Shown here piece by piece: positions 26,940 to 40,372 of a stretch of 64,000 nt of DNA. Origin of the DNA: Hyperoodon ampullatus (taxonomy: Eukaryota; Chordata; Mammalia; Artiodactyla; Ziphiidae). A model generated the notes under the pieces. The model was not told where the DNA came from and searched no databases. It worked only from the letters and a program-made list of their open reading frames with translations. Within the stretch, counting starts at the first letter, position 1. The number at the start of each line of letters is the position of its first letter. The stretch is taken from NCBI GenBank assembly GCA_949752795.1, contig OX457060.1, positions 558,001 to 622,000 of the forward strand, written 5' to 3'. Both the position numbers and the translations under genes were made by a program.

Positions 26940-29900
26940 GAGGTTTATTGTACTCACTGGTTTTTTTCCTGTTTTTTGTTTAAGAGAACTAAAAACGGTG
27001 TGGCAAAATGCTGAACATTAGGAATTATTAAAGACATGCAAATCCAAATTACAAAAACCTATCAGCTCACACCAGTCAGAATGGCCATCAGCAAAAATTC
27101 TGCAAACAATAAATGCTGAAGGAGCTGTGCAGAAATGCGTATGCTCGGTTCAAAGAGGGACATGGTAAGAGCCAGTAATGAAAACACAAAGGTTATTCTT
27201 TGAAAAGGTAAATATTGAGCTACCATTCAATCAAGCCTACCCACTGCCGGGCCTATCGCCTGAGAGGATGAGGATCCAAAAGTCACAGGCTGGCAATCCT
27301 GCACTCCAGCAATATTTACCATAGGCAACACTTGGAAGCATCGAAAGTGTCCATCCACAGAGGAATGCACAAAGAAGAAGTGGTCCATATACACAACGGA
27401 ATACGACTCCAATAAAAAATATACATTCAATTTAAAAAACAAACATAAGTAAGGAGACATCAGCATTTGGGGGTTTATCCAGGCACATTCCTCTCTAATT
27501 TATAACCGAGGAAAACCACTGGCAGGAAGGTCTGTTTCCCTAGTTACCAGAGTGGGAATAGCAGAAATGCTGCCGCCCTCTGCCCGTTACCTGCAACAGA
27601 AGCTTTAAAACCTGTGCTAAGTGTCACTTCATATGCACAAGTACTGCTGGGCTGTAAATGAAACCTGCCCTCAAAATGTCTTGAGGGAGGTAATGGCCAA
27701 AATATCTCAAAATGTGGCACGTACTTCAAGAAAACAATATGAAGACGTAAGCTGTACTCAAAGTTTTAAGAAAAAAAGGAAATGCCGGAAAGGTCAATTT
27801 CAAGCGATTATGAGATGCATGCAAATCCAACCGCAAACAGGTACCAGCTCACACCAGTGAGAATAAACTTCAGCAAAAATCTACAAGCAATAAATGCTGA
27901 AGGGTTTGTGGAGAAGTGCATACCCTCAACGTTAAGTGGGACGTGACCTGGTAAGAGCCACTAATGAGAGCAGAATGGAGGTGCCTTTACATGGTAAACA
28001 TTTTGCTACCATATGATCCAGCAGGCCCACTCCTGGGCCTATAAACTAAGAAGACAGAATTGGAAAGACACAGGCAGGCAAATCTGCACCGCAGCCGTAT
28101 TACAATAGCCAAGACATGGAAGCAACCAATAAGTCCATCAACAGATGAGTGGACAAAGAAGAACTGGTACATGTACAGATGGAATATCAGACAAGGAAAA
28201 AAATGACACAATGCCATTTGGAGCACCGTAGATGAGTCTAGAGGTGATCACGCAACTTGTAGTAAGCCAGAAGGCGAAAGACACATATCCTATGATATCA
28301 CTGATAGGTGTGACCTAAAAATTGATACCAGTGAAGATATTTCCACAGAGAAAGGCAATCACAGATTCATTAAACAACCTTATGTTTCAGCAATGGAAAG
28401 GTGTGAGGATTGGATACATGAGGTTGCTGGGGTTAACAGAGATATACAAACACAGGTGAAGTATATAATCACCAAAGACCTACGGAATACCAAGAGAAGA
28501 CAACTCAACATTCTGTCGTAACCTACATGGGAAAAGGATCTGAAGAAGAACTGATATATGTATATGTGTAAAAGAACGACATCTTGCACACCGAGAACAA
28601 GCAAAACATTTTAATCAAACTTGCTGTGATAAGAAATTAAAATTAAATTAAAGAAACGAATAAGAAGTAGTGAGACATAAACTTAAGGGGCTCTTTCCTG
28701 GCACATTCCATTCAAATTTACAACCTAGAACAGGACATACATTGAGGCTCTGCTACCCTAGTAACCAGATTTGGTAAAGGAGAACTGCTCCCGCCTTGTG
28801 GCCGTTTCACACAACAGCAGCTCTAAACCCAGGGCTAACGGTTACTTGATATTCAAAATAATTGCAGGCCTGTAAATGACACGTGCCCTCAAAACAAATC
28901 CTTCGGTGATAAATCGAGCAAAAATCTCAAAAGACGTGTATATCTCAAAACGACAATTTCAAGAGGCATATTATATGCGCATTTTCCCTTCTGTTTCATT
29001 TATGTCTTTTTTCTTGTTAAAAAATGGCATGGAAATAGGCTCAACATCAGTAATTAATAAACCATGAAAATCCAGTGTACAAAGAGGTTCACTTCACAGC
29101 CGTCAGAATCATCATCACCAAAAAAGTCTACAAAGAATAAATGCTGAAGGGGTCATAGAGAGCTGCGTACCTGCTAGCTGCTGGTGGGATGTAACCTGGT
29201 AAGAGCCAATAGTGAGAACAGAATGGAGGTGCGTTTAAAGGTAAAAATTGAGCCACCGTGTTATCTGGTAGGCCCTTTCATACGCCTATCACCTGAGTAG
29301 ACCAGAATCAAAAAGACACAGGCTGGCAATCCTGCACTGCAGCATCATTTAACATAGCCAAGACGTGGAAGAAACTAAAATGTCCAGCAACAGAAAAATG
29401 AACAAAGAAAAAGTGTCCATGTACACAATGCAATATTAGCCATGGAAAACAATGAAACAGTGCCGTTTGCACCACCATAGAAAGACCTACAGTTAAACCC
29501 CCAATTTTAAGTAAGGAAGAAACCGAAAAACAGATAATCTATCATATCAATTATAGGTGTTACCTAAAAATTGATACCCATGAAATTATTTCCAAGAGGA
29601 GGACACGCATGGATTAGGAAAACAAAACTATGTTTAACCAAATGCAAAAGTGTAAGGAATGGATGAATTAGCAGATGGGGGTTTACAGACATGTACTGAC
29701 ACATATGAAATATATGTCACAAAATAACTATGGAATACCAAGAGAGGTGTACTCAACACTCTCTAATAACCTACACGGGAAAGGATCCACAGATGAATAG
29801 TTAGATACATAGGTATAATGAATCAGATTTTGTACACCTAAAAGAAAAAACATTTTTATCAACTTTGCTCTGATAATCAGTCAAAATTAAATTTAAATAA

Positions 29901-31013
29901 CAAACAAGAAGTAAGGAGATATAAGCTCTTGGGGGTTTGCCCTGGCACATTCCACTCTAACTTGCAGCCTACTAACAGGATTTCCAGAAAAGCTCTGTTG
30001 CCCCCAAAACCTCGAGTTGGAAATGCAGAAGTGCTGCCGCCTTGTGGCTGTTTTCCGCAAGAGTGGACTTAAACCCACAGCTAACAGTCACTTAACATTC
30101 ACAAGGACACAGGGCTGTAAGGACACCTGCCGTCCAAAAATTGTGGTGAGGTAGGGAATGGACAAAAAAATTCAAAACTGGTAAAATTTTCAAGGAGATA
30201 GTACGAAGAGGTAAGTTTTACTCACTCTTTTTAGAAAACAAGGAAAATGGATAAAAGCTCAACATCAGGAATTATGAGACTCATGCAACTCGAACCTACA
30301 AAAAGGTTTCAACTCACGCTAGTCAACTACCATCAGCAAAAGGTCTACAAACAATAAATGCTGAAGGGGTTTTAGAGAACTGTGTACCCTCTAGCTGCTG
30401 GTGAGATGTAAAGTGGTAACAGCCAATAATGAGAACAAAAAGGAGCTGCATTTCAAAGTAAAAATTGAGCCACCGTTCCATCCAGCAGGCCCACCGCTGA
30501 GCCTCTCGCCTCAGAAGACCAGAGTCACGAAGGCACAGGCTGCAACAGCTGCACTGCAGGAATTTTCCCAATAGCCAAGACACGGAAGCAGGCAAAATGT
30601 CCATCAACAGATGAATGGATAAAAAACAAGTGGTCCATGTACACAATGAACATTAGCCATGGACAAAAATGAAACACTGCTCTTTGAGGCACCATAGAGG
30701 AGCCTAGAGATAATCACAGAACATGAAGTAAGTCGGAAAGCAAAAGACACAAACTATGATATCACTTATAGGCGTTATCTAACAACTGACACAAGTGAAC
30801 ATACTTCCACAGAGAAAGACACTCACAGACTTAGGAAACATACTATGCTTATCTAAAAGGAAAGGTGCGGGTAATAGGTAAATTAAGATTAAGGTTGCCA
30901 TTCGTGTACAAATACCTATTAAATACATATATCAAAAAGACAGACCATATAGCAAGGGAGGTCTACCGAACACGCTGCAGTAATTTACATGAGAAGAGGA
31001 TCTGTACATTAAC

Positions 31014-31044
<31 letters not shown>

Positions 31045-31429
31045 TATGAAAAAATCAATCAGATTGTGTATACCTAGGACAACCAATATTCTAATGATTA
31101 TCCCGATTAAAAAAACTAAAACAAAGAACAAGAAATAAAGTGACATAAACTTATGGGGTTTTTTTACTGGCACATTCCCTTCTAATTTACACCCTGGCAA
31201 CAGGACTTCCAAAAAGGCTCTGCTGACCTAGTAACCAGATTTGGGAATGGAGAAATGCTGCCCCCTTGTGGCCGTTTCCCAAACAGCAGCTTTAAACCCA
31301 GTGCTAATGGTCACTAAATATTCACACTCATTTCAGGCATGTAAATGACACCTGCACTCCAAAAACATCCTGGGGTCGAAAATCGATGAAAAACTTTAAA
31401 AGGGCAACGTTCCAAGAAGACAATTTCAA
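26940..31429. repeat. HOR copy 7 (4,490 bp)
   Basis: TA tract of 34 bp at 31,014-31,047 and a six-A run near 27,434. It carries the copy-6 variants (G29,258, G30,508, T31,101). It also has C28,753 in common with copy 1 and 'cacaccgagaacaa' near 28,590 in common with copy 9. Confidence 0.95.
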
Positions 31430-34400
31430 GAGGTTTATTGTACTCACTGGTTTTTTTCCTGTTTTTTGTTTAAGAGAACTAAAAACGGTGTGGCAAAATG
31501 CTGAACATTAGGAATTATTAAAGACATGCAAATCCAAATTACAAAAACCTATCAGCTCACACCAGTCAGAATGGCCACCAGCAAAAATTCTGCAAACAAT
31601 AAATGCTGAAGGAGTTGTGCAGAAATGCGTATGCTCGGTTCAAAGAGGGACATGGTAAGAGCCAGTAATGAAAACACAAAGGTTATTCTTTGAAAAGGTA
31701 AATATTGAGCTACCATTCAATCAAGCCTACCCACTGCCGGGCCTATCGCCTGAGAGGATGAGAATCCAAAAGTCACAGGCTGGCAATCCTGCACTCCAGC
31801 AATATTTACCATAGGCAACACTTGGAAGCATCGAAAGTGTCCATCCACAGAGGAATGCACAAAGAAGAAGTGGTCCATATACACAACGGAATACGACTCC
31901 AATAAAAAATATACATTCAATTTAAAAAACAAACATAAGTAAGGAGACATCAGCATTTGGGGGTTTATCCAGGCACATTCCTCTCTAATTTATAACCGAG
32001 GAAAACCACTGGCAGGAAGGTCTGTTTCCCTAGTTACCAGAGTGGGAATAGCAGAAATGCTGCCGCCCTCTGCCCGTTACCTGCAACAGAAGCTTTAAAA
32101 CCTGTGCTAAGTGTCACTTCATATGCACAAGTACTGCTGGGCTGTAAATGAAACCTGCCCTCAAAATGTCTTGAGGGAGGTAATGGCCAAAATATCTCAA
32201 AATGTGGCACGTACTTCAAGAAAACAATATGAAGACGTAAGCTGTACTCAAAGTTTTAAGAAAAAAAGGAAATGCCGGAAAGGTCAATTTCAAGCGATTA
32301 TGAGATGCATGCAAATCCAACCGCAAACAGGTACCAGCTCACACCAGTGAGAATAAACTTCAGCAAAAATCTACAAGCAATAAATGCTGAAGGGTTTGTG
32401 GAGAAGTGCATACCCTCAACGTTAAGTGGGACGTGACCTGGTAAGAGCCACTAATGAGAGCAGAATGGAGGTGCCTTTACATGGTAAACATTTTGCTACC
32501 ATATGATCCAGCAGGCCCACTCCTGGGCCTATAAACTAAGAAGACAGAATTGGAAAGACACAGGCAGGCAAATCTGCACCGCAGCCGTATTACAATAGCC
32601 AAGACATGGAAGCAACCAATAAGTCCATCAACAGATGAGTGGACAAAGAAGAACTGGTACATGTACAGATGGAATATCAGACAAGGAAAAAAATGACACA
32701 ATGCCATTTGGAGCACCGTAGATGAGTCTAGAGGTGATCACGCAACTTGTAGTAAGCCAGAAGGCGAAAGACACATATCCTATGATATCACTGATAGGTG
32801 TGACCTAAAAATTGATACCAGTGAAGATATTTCCACAGAGAAAGGCAATCACAGATTCATTAAACAACCTTATGTTTCAGCAATGGAAAGGTGTGAGGAT
32901 TGGATACATGAGGTTGCTGGGGTTAACAGAGATATACAAACACAGGTGAAGTATATAATCACCAAAGACCTACGGAATACCAAGAGAAGACAACTCAACA
33001 TTCTGTCGTAACCTACATGGGAAAAGGATCTGAAGAAGAACTGATATATGTATATGTGTAAAAGAACGACATCTTGCACACCTAGAACAAGCAAAACATT
33101 TTAATCAAACTTGCTGTGATAAGAAATTAAAATTAAATTAAAGAAACGAATAAGAAGTAGTGAGACATAAACTTAAGGGGCTCTTTCCTGGCACATTCCA
33201 TTCAAATTTACAACCTAGAACAGGACATACATTGAGGCTCTGTTACCCTAGTAACCAGATTTGGTAAAGGAGAACTGCTCCCGCCTTGTGGCCGTTTCAC
33301 ACAACAGCAGCTCTAAACCCAGGGCTAACGGTTACTTGATATTCAAAATAATTGCAGGCCTGTAAATGACACGTGCCCTCAAAACAAATCCTTCGGTGAT
33401 AAATCGAGCAAAAATCTCAAAAGACGTGTATATCTCAAAACGACAATTTCAAGAGGCATATTATATGCGCATTTTCCCTTCTGTTTCATTTATGTCTTTT
33501 TTCTTGTTAAAAAATGGCATGGAAATAGGCTCAACATCAGTAATTAATAAACCATGAAAATCCAGTGTACAAAGAGGTTCACTTCACAGCCGTCAGAATC
33601 ATCATCACCAAAAAAGTCTACAAAGAATAAATGCTGAAGGGGTCATAGAGAGCTGCGTACCTGCTAGCTGCTGGTGGGATGTAACCTGGTAAGAGCCAAT
33701 AGTGAGAACAGAATGGAGGTGCATTTAAAGGTAAAAATTGAGCCACCATGTTATCTGGTAGGTCCTTTCATACGCCTATCACCTGAGTAGACCAGAATCA
33801 AAAAGACACAGGCTGGCAATCCTGCACTGCAGCATCATTTAACATAGCCAAGACGTGGAAGAAACTAAAATGTCCAGCAACAGAAAAATGAACAAAGAAA
33901 AAGTGTCCATGTACACAATGCAATATTAGCCATGGAAAACAATGAAACAGTGCCGTTTGCACCACCATAGAAAGACCTACAGTTAAACCCCCAATTTTAA
34001 GTAAGGAAGAAACCGAAAAACAGATAATCTATCATATCAATTATAGGTGTTACCTAAAAATTGATACCCATGAAATTATTTCCAAGAGGAGGACACGCAT
34101 GGATTAGGAAAACAAAACTATGTTTAACCAAATGCAAAAGTGTAAGGAATGGATGAATTAGCAGATGGGGGTTTACAGACATGTACTGACACATATGAAA
34201 TATATGTCACAAAATAACTATGGAATACCAAGAGAGGTGTACTCAACACTCTCTAATAACCTACACGGGAAAGGATCCACAGATGAATAGTTAGATACAT
34301 AGGTATAATGAATCAGATTTTGTACACCTAAAAGAAAAAAACATTTTTATCAACTTTGCTCTGATAATCAGTCAAAATTAAATTTAAATAACAAACAAGA

Positions 34401-35911
34401 AGTAAGGAGATATAAGCTCTTGGGGGTTTGCCCTGGCACATTCCACTCTAACTTGCAGCCTACTAACAGGATTTCCAGAAAAGCTCTGTTGCCCCAAAAC
34501 CTCGAGTTGGAAATGCAGAAGTGCTGCCGCCTTGTGGCTGTTTTCCACAAGAGTGGACTTAAACCCACAGCTAACAGTCACTTAACATTCACAAGGACAC
34601 AGGGCTGTAAGGACACCTGCCGTCCAAAAATTGTGGTGAGGTAGGGAATGGACAAAAAAATTCAAAACTGGTAAAATTTTCAAGGAGATAGTATGAAGAG
34701 GTAAGTTTTACTCACTCTTTTTAGAAAACAAGGAAAATGGATAAAAGCTCAACATCAGGAATTATGAGACTCATGCAACTCGAACCTACAAAAAGGTTTC
34801 AACTCACGCTAGTCAACTACCATCAGCAAAAGTTCTACAAACAATAAATGCTGAAGGGGTTTTAGAGAACTGTGTACCCTCTAGCTGCTGGTGAGATGTA
34901 AAGTGGTAACAGCCAATAATGAGAACAAAAAGGAGCTGCATTTCAAAGTAAAAATTGAGCCACCGTTCCATCCAGCAGGCCCACCGCTGAGCCTCTCACC
35001 TCAGAAGACCAGAGTCACGAAGGCACAGGCTGCAACAGCTGCACTGCAGGAATTTTCCCAATAGCCAAGACACGGAAGCAGGCAAAATGTCCATCAACAG
35101 ATGAATGGATAAAAAACAAGTGGTCCATGTACACAATGAACATTAGCCATGGACAAAAATGAAACACTGCTCTTTGAGGCACCATAGAGGAGCCTAGAGA
35201 TAATCACAGAACATGAAGTAAGTCGGAAAGCAAAAGACACAAACTATGATATCACTTATAGGCGTTATCTAACAACTGACGCAAGTGAACATACTTCCAC
35301 AGAGAAAGACACTCACAGACTTAGGAAACATACTATGCTTATCTAAAAGGAAAGGTGCGGGTAATAGGTAAATTAAGATTAAGGTTGCCATTCGTGTACA
35401 AATACTTATTAAATACATATATCAAAAAGACAGACCATATAGCAAGGGAGGTCTACTGAACACGCTGCAGTAATTTACATGAGAAGAGGATCTGTACGTT
35501 AACATATATATATGTATATATATATATATGAAAAAATCAAGCAGATTGTGTATACCTAGGACAACCAATATTCTAATGATTACCCCGATTAAAAAAACTA
35601 AAACAAAGAACAAGAAATAAAGTGACATAAACTTATGGGGTTTTTTTACTGGCACATTCCCTTCTAATTTACACCCTGGCAACAGGACTTCCAAAAAGGC
35701 TCTGCTGACCTAGTAACCAGATTTGGGAATGGAGAAATGCTGCCCCCTTGTGGCCGTTTCCCAAACAGCAGCTTTAAACCCAGTGCTAATGGTCACTAAA
35801 TATTCACACTCATTTCAGGCATGTAAATGACACCTGCACTCCAAAAACATCCTGGGGTCGAAAATCGATGAAAAACTTTAAAAGGGCAACGTTCCAAGAA
35901 GACAATTTCAA
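31430..35911. repeat. HOR copy 8 (4,482 bp)
   Basis: Mostly consensus up to about 33,700, then scattered changes: T33,763 shared with copy 1, A34,547 shared with copy 2, a one-base loss in the C-run near 34,493, and a TA tract cut to 26 bp (35,504-35,529). It marks the start of the transition zone towards the diverged edge. Confidence 0.95.
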
Positions 35912-38900
35912 GAGGTTTATTGTACTCACTGGTTTTTTTCCTGTTTTTTGTTTAAGAGAACTAAAAACGGTGTGGCAAAATGCTGAACATTAGGAATTAT
36001 TAAAGACATGCAAATCCAAATTACAAAAACCTATCAGCTCACACCAGTCAGAATGGCCATCAGCAAAATTCTGCAAACAATAAATGCTGAAGGAGATGTG
36101 TAGAAATGCGTACACTCGGTTCAAAGTGGGATATGGTAAGAGCCAGTAATGAAAACACAAAGGTTATTCTTTGAAAAGGTAAATATTGAGCTACCATTCA
36201 ATCAAGCCTACCCACTGTCAGGCCTATCACCTGAGAGGATGAGTATCCAAAAGTCACAGGCTGGTAATCCTGCACGCCAGCAATATTTACCATAGGCAAC
36301 ACTTGAAAGCAACAAAAATGTCCATCAACAGAGGAGTGCACAAAGATGAAGTGGTCCATGTACAGAACAGAATACGACTCCAATAAAAAATATACATTCA
36401 ATTTAAAAAACAAACATAAGTAAGGAGACATCAGCATTTGGGTGTTTATCCCAGCCCATTCCTCTCTAATTTATAACCGAGGAAAACCACAGGCAGAAAG
36501 GTCTGTTTCCCTTGTTACCAGCGTGGGAAAAGCAGAAATGCTGCCACCCTCTGCCCGTTTCCTGCAACAGAAGCTTTAAAGCCTGTGCTAAGTGTCATTT
36601 CATATGCACAAGTACTGTTGGGCTGTAAATGAAACCTGCCCTCAAAATGTCTTGAGGGAGGTAATGGCCAAAATATTTCAAAATATGGCACATACTTCAA
36701 GAAAACAATATGAAGACGTAAGCTGTACTCACACTTTTAGGAAAAAAGGAAATGCTAGAAAGGTCAATTTCAAGGGATTATGAGACTCTTGCAAACCCAA
36801 CCACAAACAGGTACAAGCTCACACCAGTGAGAATAAACTTCAGCAAAAATCTACAAGCAATAAATGTTGAAGTGCTTGAGGAGAAGTGCATACCCTCAAC
36901 ATTAAGTGGAACGTGAGCTGGTAAGAACCACTAATGGGAGCAGAATGAAGGTTCCTTTACATGGTAAACATTTGGCTACCATATCATCCAGCAGGCCCAC
37001 TCCTCGGCCTATAAACTAAGAAGACAGAATTGGGAAGACACAGGCAGGCAAATCTGCATTGCAGCCGTATTACAATAGCCAAGACATGGAAGCAACCAAT
37101 AAGTCCATCAACAGATGAGTGGAAAAAGAAGAACTGGTACATGTACAGATGGAATATTAGACAAGGGAAAAAATGACACAATGCCATTTGGAGCACCGTA
37201 GATGAGTCTAGAGGTGATAACGCAACTTGTAGTAAGTCAGAAAACGAAAGACACATATCCTATGATATCACTGATAGGTGTTAACTAAAAATTGATACCA
37301 GTGAAGATATTTCCACAGAGAAAGGCAATTACAGATTCATTAAACAACCTTATGTTTCAGCAATGGAAAGGTGTGAGGATTGGATACATGATGTTACTGG
37401 GGTTAACAGAGATATACAAACACAGGTGAAGTATATAATCACCAAAGACCTACGGAATACCAAGAGAAGACAACTCAACATTCTGTCGTAACCTACATGG
37501 GAAAAGGATCTGAAGAAGAACTGATATATGTATATGTGTAAAAGAACGACATCTTGCACACCGAGAACAATTAAAACATTTTAATCAAACTTGTTGTGAT
37601 AAGAAATTAAAATTAAATTAAAAAAATGAATAAGAAGTAGTGAGACATAAACATAAGGGGCTCTTTCCTGGCACATTCCATTCAAATTTACAACCTAGAA
37701 CAGGACATACATTGAGGCTCTGTTACCCTAGTAACCAGATTTGGTAAAGGAGAACTGCTCCCGCCTTGTGGCCGTTTCACACAACAGCAGCTCTAAACCC
37801 AGGGCTAACGGTTACTTGATATTCAAAATAATTGCAGGCCTGAAATGACATGTACCGTCAAAACAAATCCTTCGGTGATAAATCGAGCAAAAATCTCAAA
37901 AGACGTGTATATCTCAAAACGACAATTTCAAGAGGCATATTATATGCGCATTTTCCCTTCTGTTTCATTTATGTCTTTTTTCTTGTTAAAAAATGGCATG
38001 GAAATAGGCTCAACATCAGTAATTAATAAACCATGAAAATCCAGTGTACAAAGAGGTTCACTTCACAGCCGTCAGAATCATCATCACCAAAAAAGTCTAC
38101 AAAGAATAAATGCTGAAGGGGTCATAGAGAGCTGCGTACCTGCTAGCTGCTGGTGGGATGTAACCTGGTAAGAGCCAATAGTGAGAACAGAATGGAGGTG
38201 CGTTTAAAGGTAAAAATTGAGCCACCATGTTATCTGGTAGGCCCTTTCATACGCCTATCACCTGAGTAGACCAGAATCAAAAAGACACAGGCTGGCAATC
38301 CTGCACTGCAGCATCATTTAACATAGCCAAGACGTGGAAGAAGCTAAAATGTCCAGCAACAGAAAAATGAACAAAGAAAAAGTGTCCATGTACACAATGC
38401 AATATTAGCCATGGAAAACAATGAAACAGTGCCGTTTGCACCACCATAGGAAGACCTACAGTTAAACCCCCAATTTTAAGTAAGGAAGAAACCGAAAAAC
38501 AGATAATCTATCATATCAATTATAGGTGTTACCTAAAAATTGATACCCATGAAATTATTTCCAAGAGTTGGACACACATGGATTAGGAAAACAAAACTAT
38601 GTTTAACCAAATGCAAGAGTGTGAGAAATGGATGAATTAGCAGATGGGGATTTACAGACATGTCCTAACACATATGAAATATATGTCACAAAATAACTAT
38701 GGAATACCAAGAGAGGTGTACTCAACACTCTCTAAAAACCTACATGGGAAAGGATCCATAGATGAATAGTTAGATACATAGATATAATGAATCAGATTTT
38801 CTACACCTAAAAGAAAAAACATTTTTATCATATTTGCTCTGATAATCAGTCAAAATTAAATTTAAGGTACAGACATGAAGTAAGGAGATATGAGCACTTG

Positions 38901-40372
38901 GGGGTTTGTGCTGGCACATTCCACTCTAACTTGCAGCCTACTAACAGGATTTCCAGAAAAGCTCTGTTGCTGCAATACCTAGAGTTGGAAATAGAGAAGT
39001 GCTGCCGCCTTGTGGCTGTTTTTTGCAAGAGTGGACTTAAACCCTAAGCTATCAGTCACTTAACATTCACAAGGAAACAGGTCTGTAAGGACAACTGCCC
39101 TCCAAAAATTGTGGTGAGGTAGGGAATGGACAAAAAATTCAAAACTGGTAAAATTTTCAAGGAGATAGTATGAAGAGGTAAGTTTTACTCACTCTTTTTA
39201 GACAACAAGGAAAATGGATAAAAGCTCAACATCAGGAATTATGAGACTCATGCAAATCAAACGTACAAAAAGGTTTATACTCACGTTAGTCAACTCCCAT
39301 CAGCAAAAGTTCAACCAACAGTAAATGCTAAAGGGGTTTTAGAGAACTGTGTACCCTCTAGCTGCTGGTGAGATGTAAAGTGGTAACAGCCAATAATGAG
39401 AACAAAAAGGAGCTGCATTTCAAAGTAAAAATTGAGCCACCGTTCCATCCAGCAGGCCCACCGCTGAGCCTCTCACCTCAGAAGACCAGAGTCACGAAGG
39501 CACAGGCTGCAACAGCTGCACTGCAGGAATTTTCCCAATAGCCAAGACACGGAAGCAGGCAAAATGTCCATCAACAGATGAATGGATAAAAAACAAGTGG
39601 TTCGTGTACACAATGCAACATTAACCATGGAAAACAATGAAACACTGCTCTTTGAGGAACCATAGATGAGCCTAGAGATAATCAAAGAATATGAAGTAAC
39701 TCGGAAAGCAAAAGACACAAACTATGATATCACTTATAGGCGTTATCTAACAACTGACACAAGTGAACATACTTCCACAGGAACGACACTCACAGACTTA
39801 GAAATCATACCAAGCTTATCTAAATGGAAAGGTGGGGGGAATGGGTAAATTAAGACTAGGGTTGCCATTCGTGTACAAATACCTATTAAATACATATATC
39901 AAAAGACAGACAATATAGCAAGGGATGTCTACCGAATACCCTGCTGTAATTTACATGAGAATAGGATCTGTACATTAATATATATATATGAAAAAATTAA
40001 TCAGATTTTGTATACCTAGGACCGCCAATATTCTAATGATTACCCCGATTAAAGAAACTAAAATAAAGAACAAGAAATAATGTGACATAAACTTATGGTG
40101 TTTTTTTTACTGGAACATTCCCTTCTAATTTACAACCTGGCACCAGGACTTCCAAAATGGCTCTGCTGACCTAGTAACCAGATTTGGGAATGGAGAAATG
40201 CTGCCGCCTCCTGGCCGTTTCCCAAAAAGCAGCTTTAAATCCAGTGCTAATGGTCACTTAATATACACACTCTTTGCAGGCCTGTAAATGATACCTGCAC
40301 TCCAAAAACATCCTGGGGTCGGAAATCGACGAAAATATTTAAGAGGGCAACGTTCCAAGAAGACAATTTCAA
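35912..40372. repeat. HOR copy 9, patchwork (4,461 bp)
   Basis: Diverged stretches alternate with near-identical ones. By eye, about 36,055-37,340 and 38,565-39,330 differ frequently from the consensus, while about 37,860-38,340 and 39,340-39,600 are almost unchanged. The TA tract is reduced to about 14 bp (39,976-39,989). The pattern suggests local gene conversion or unequal exchange at the array edge. Confidence 0.93.

Noticed and set aside
288..31956. Short open frames repeated once per 4.49 kb unit (for example 288-527 and 1048-1287 on -, 682-921 on +)
   Set aside because: They recur only because the satellite recurs. The minus-strand ones are antisense readings of the L1 ORF2 end, their ends move with A-run or TA-tract length, and no domain is recognisable.
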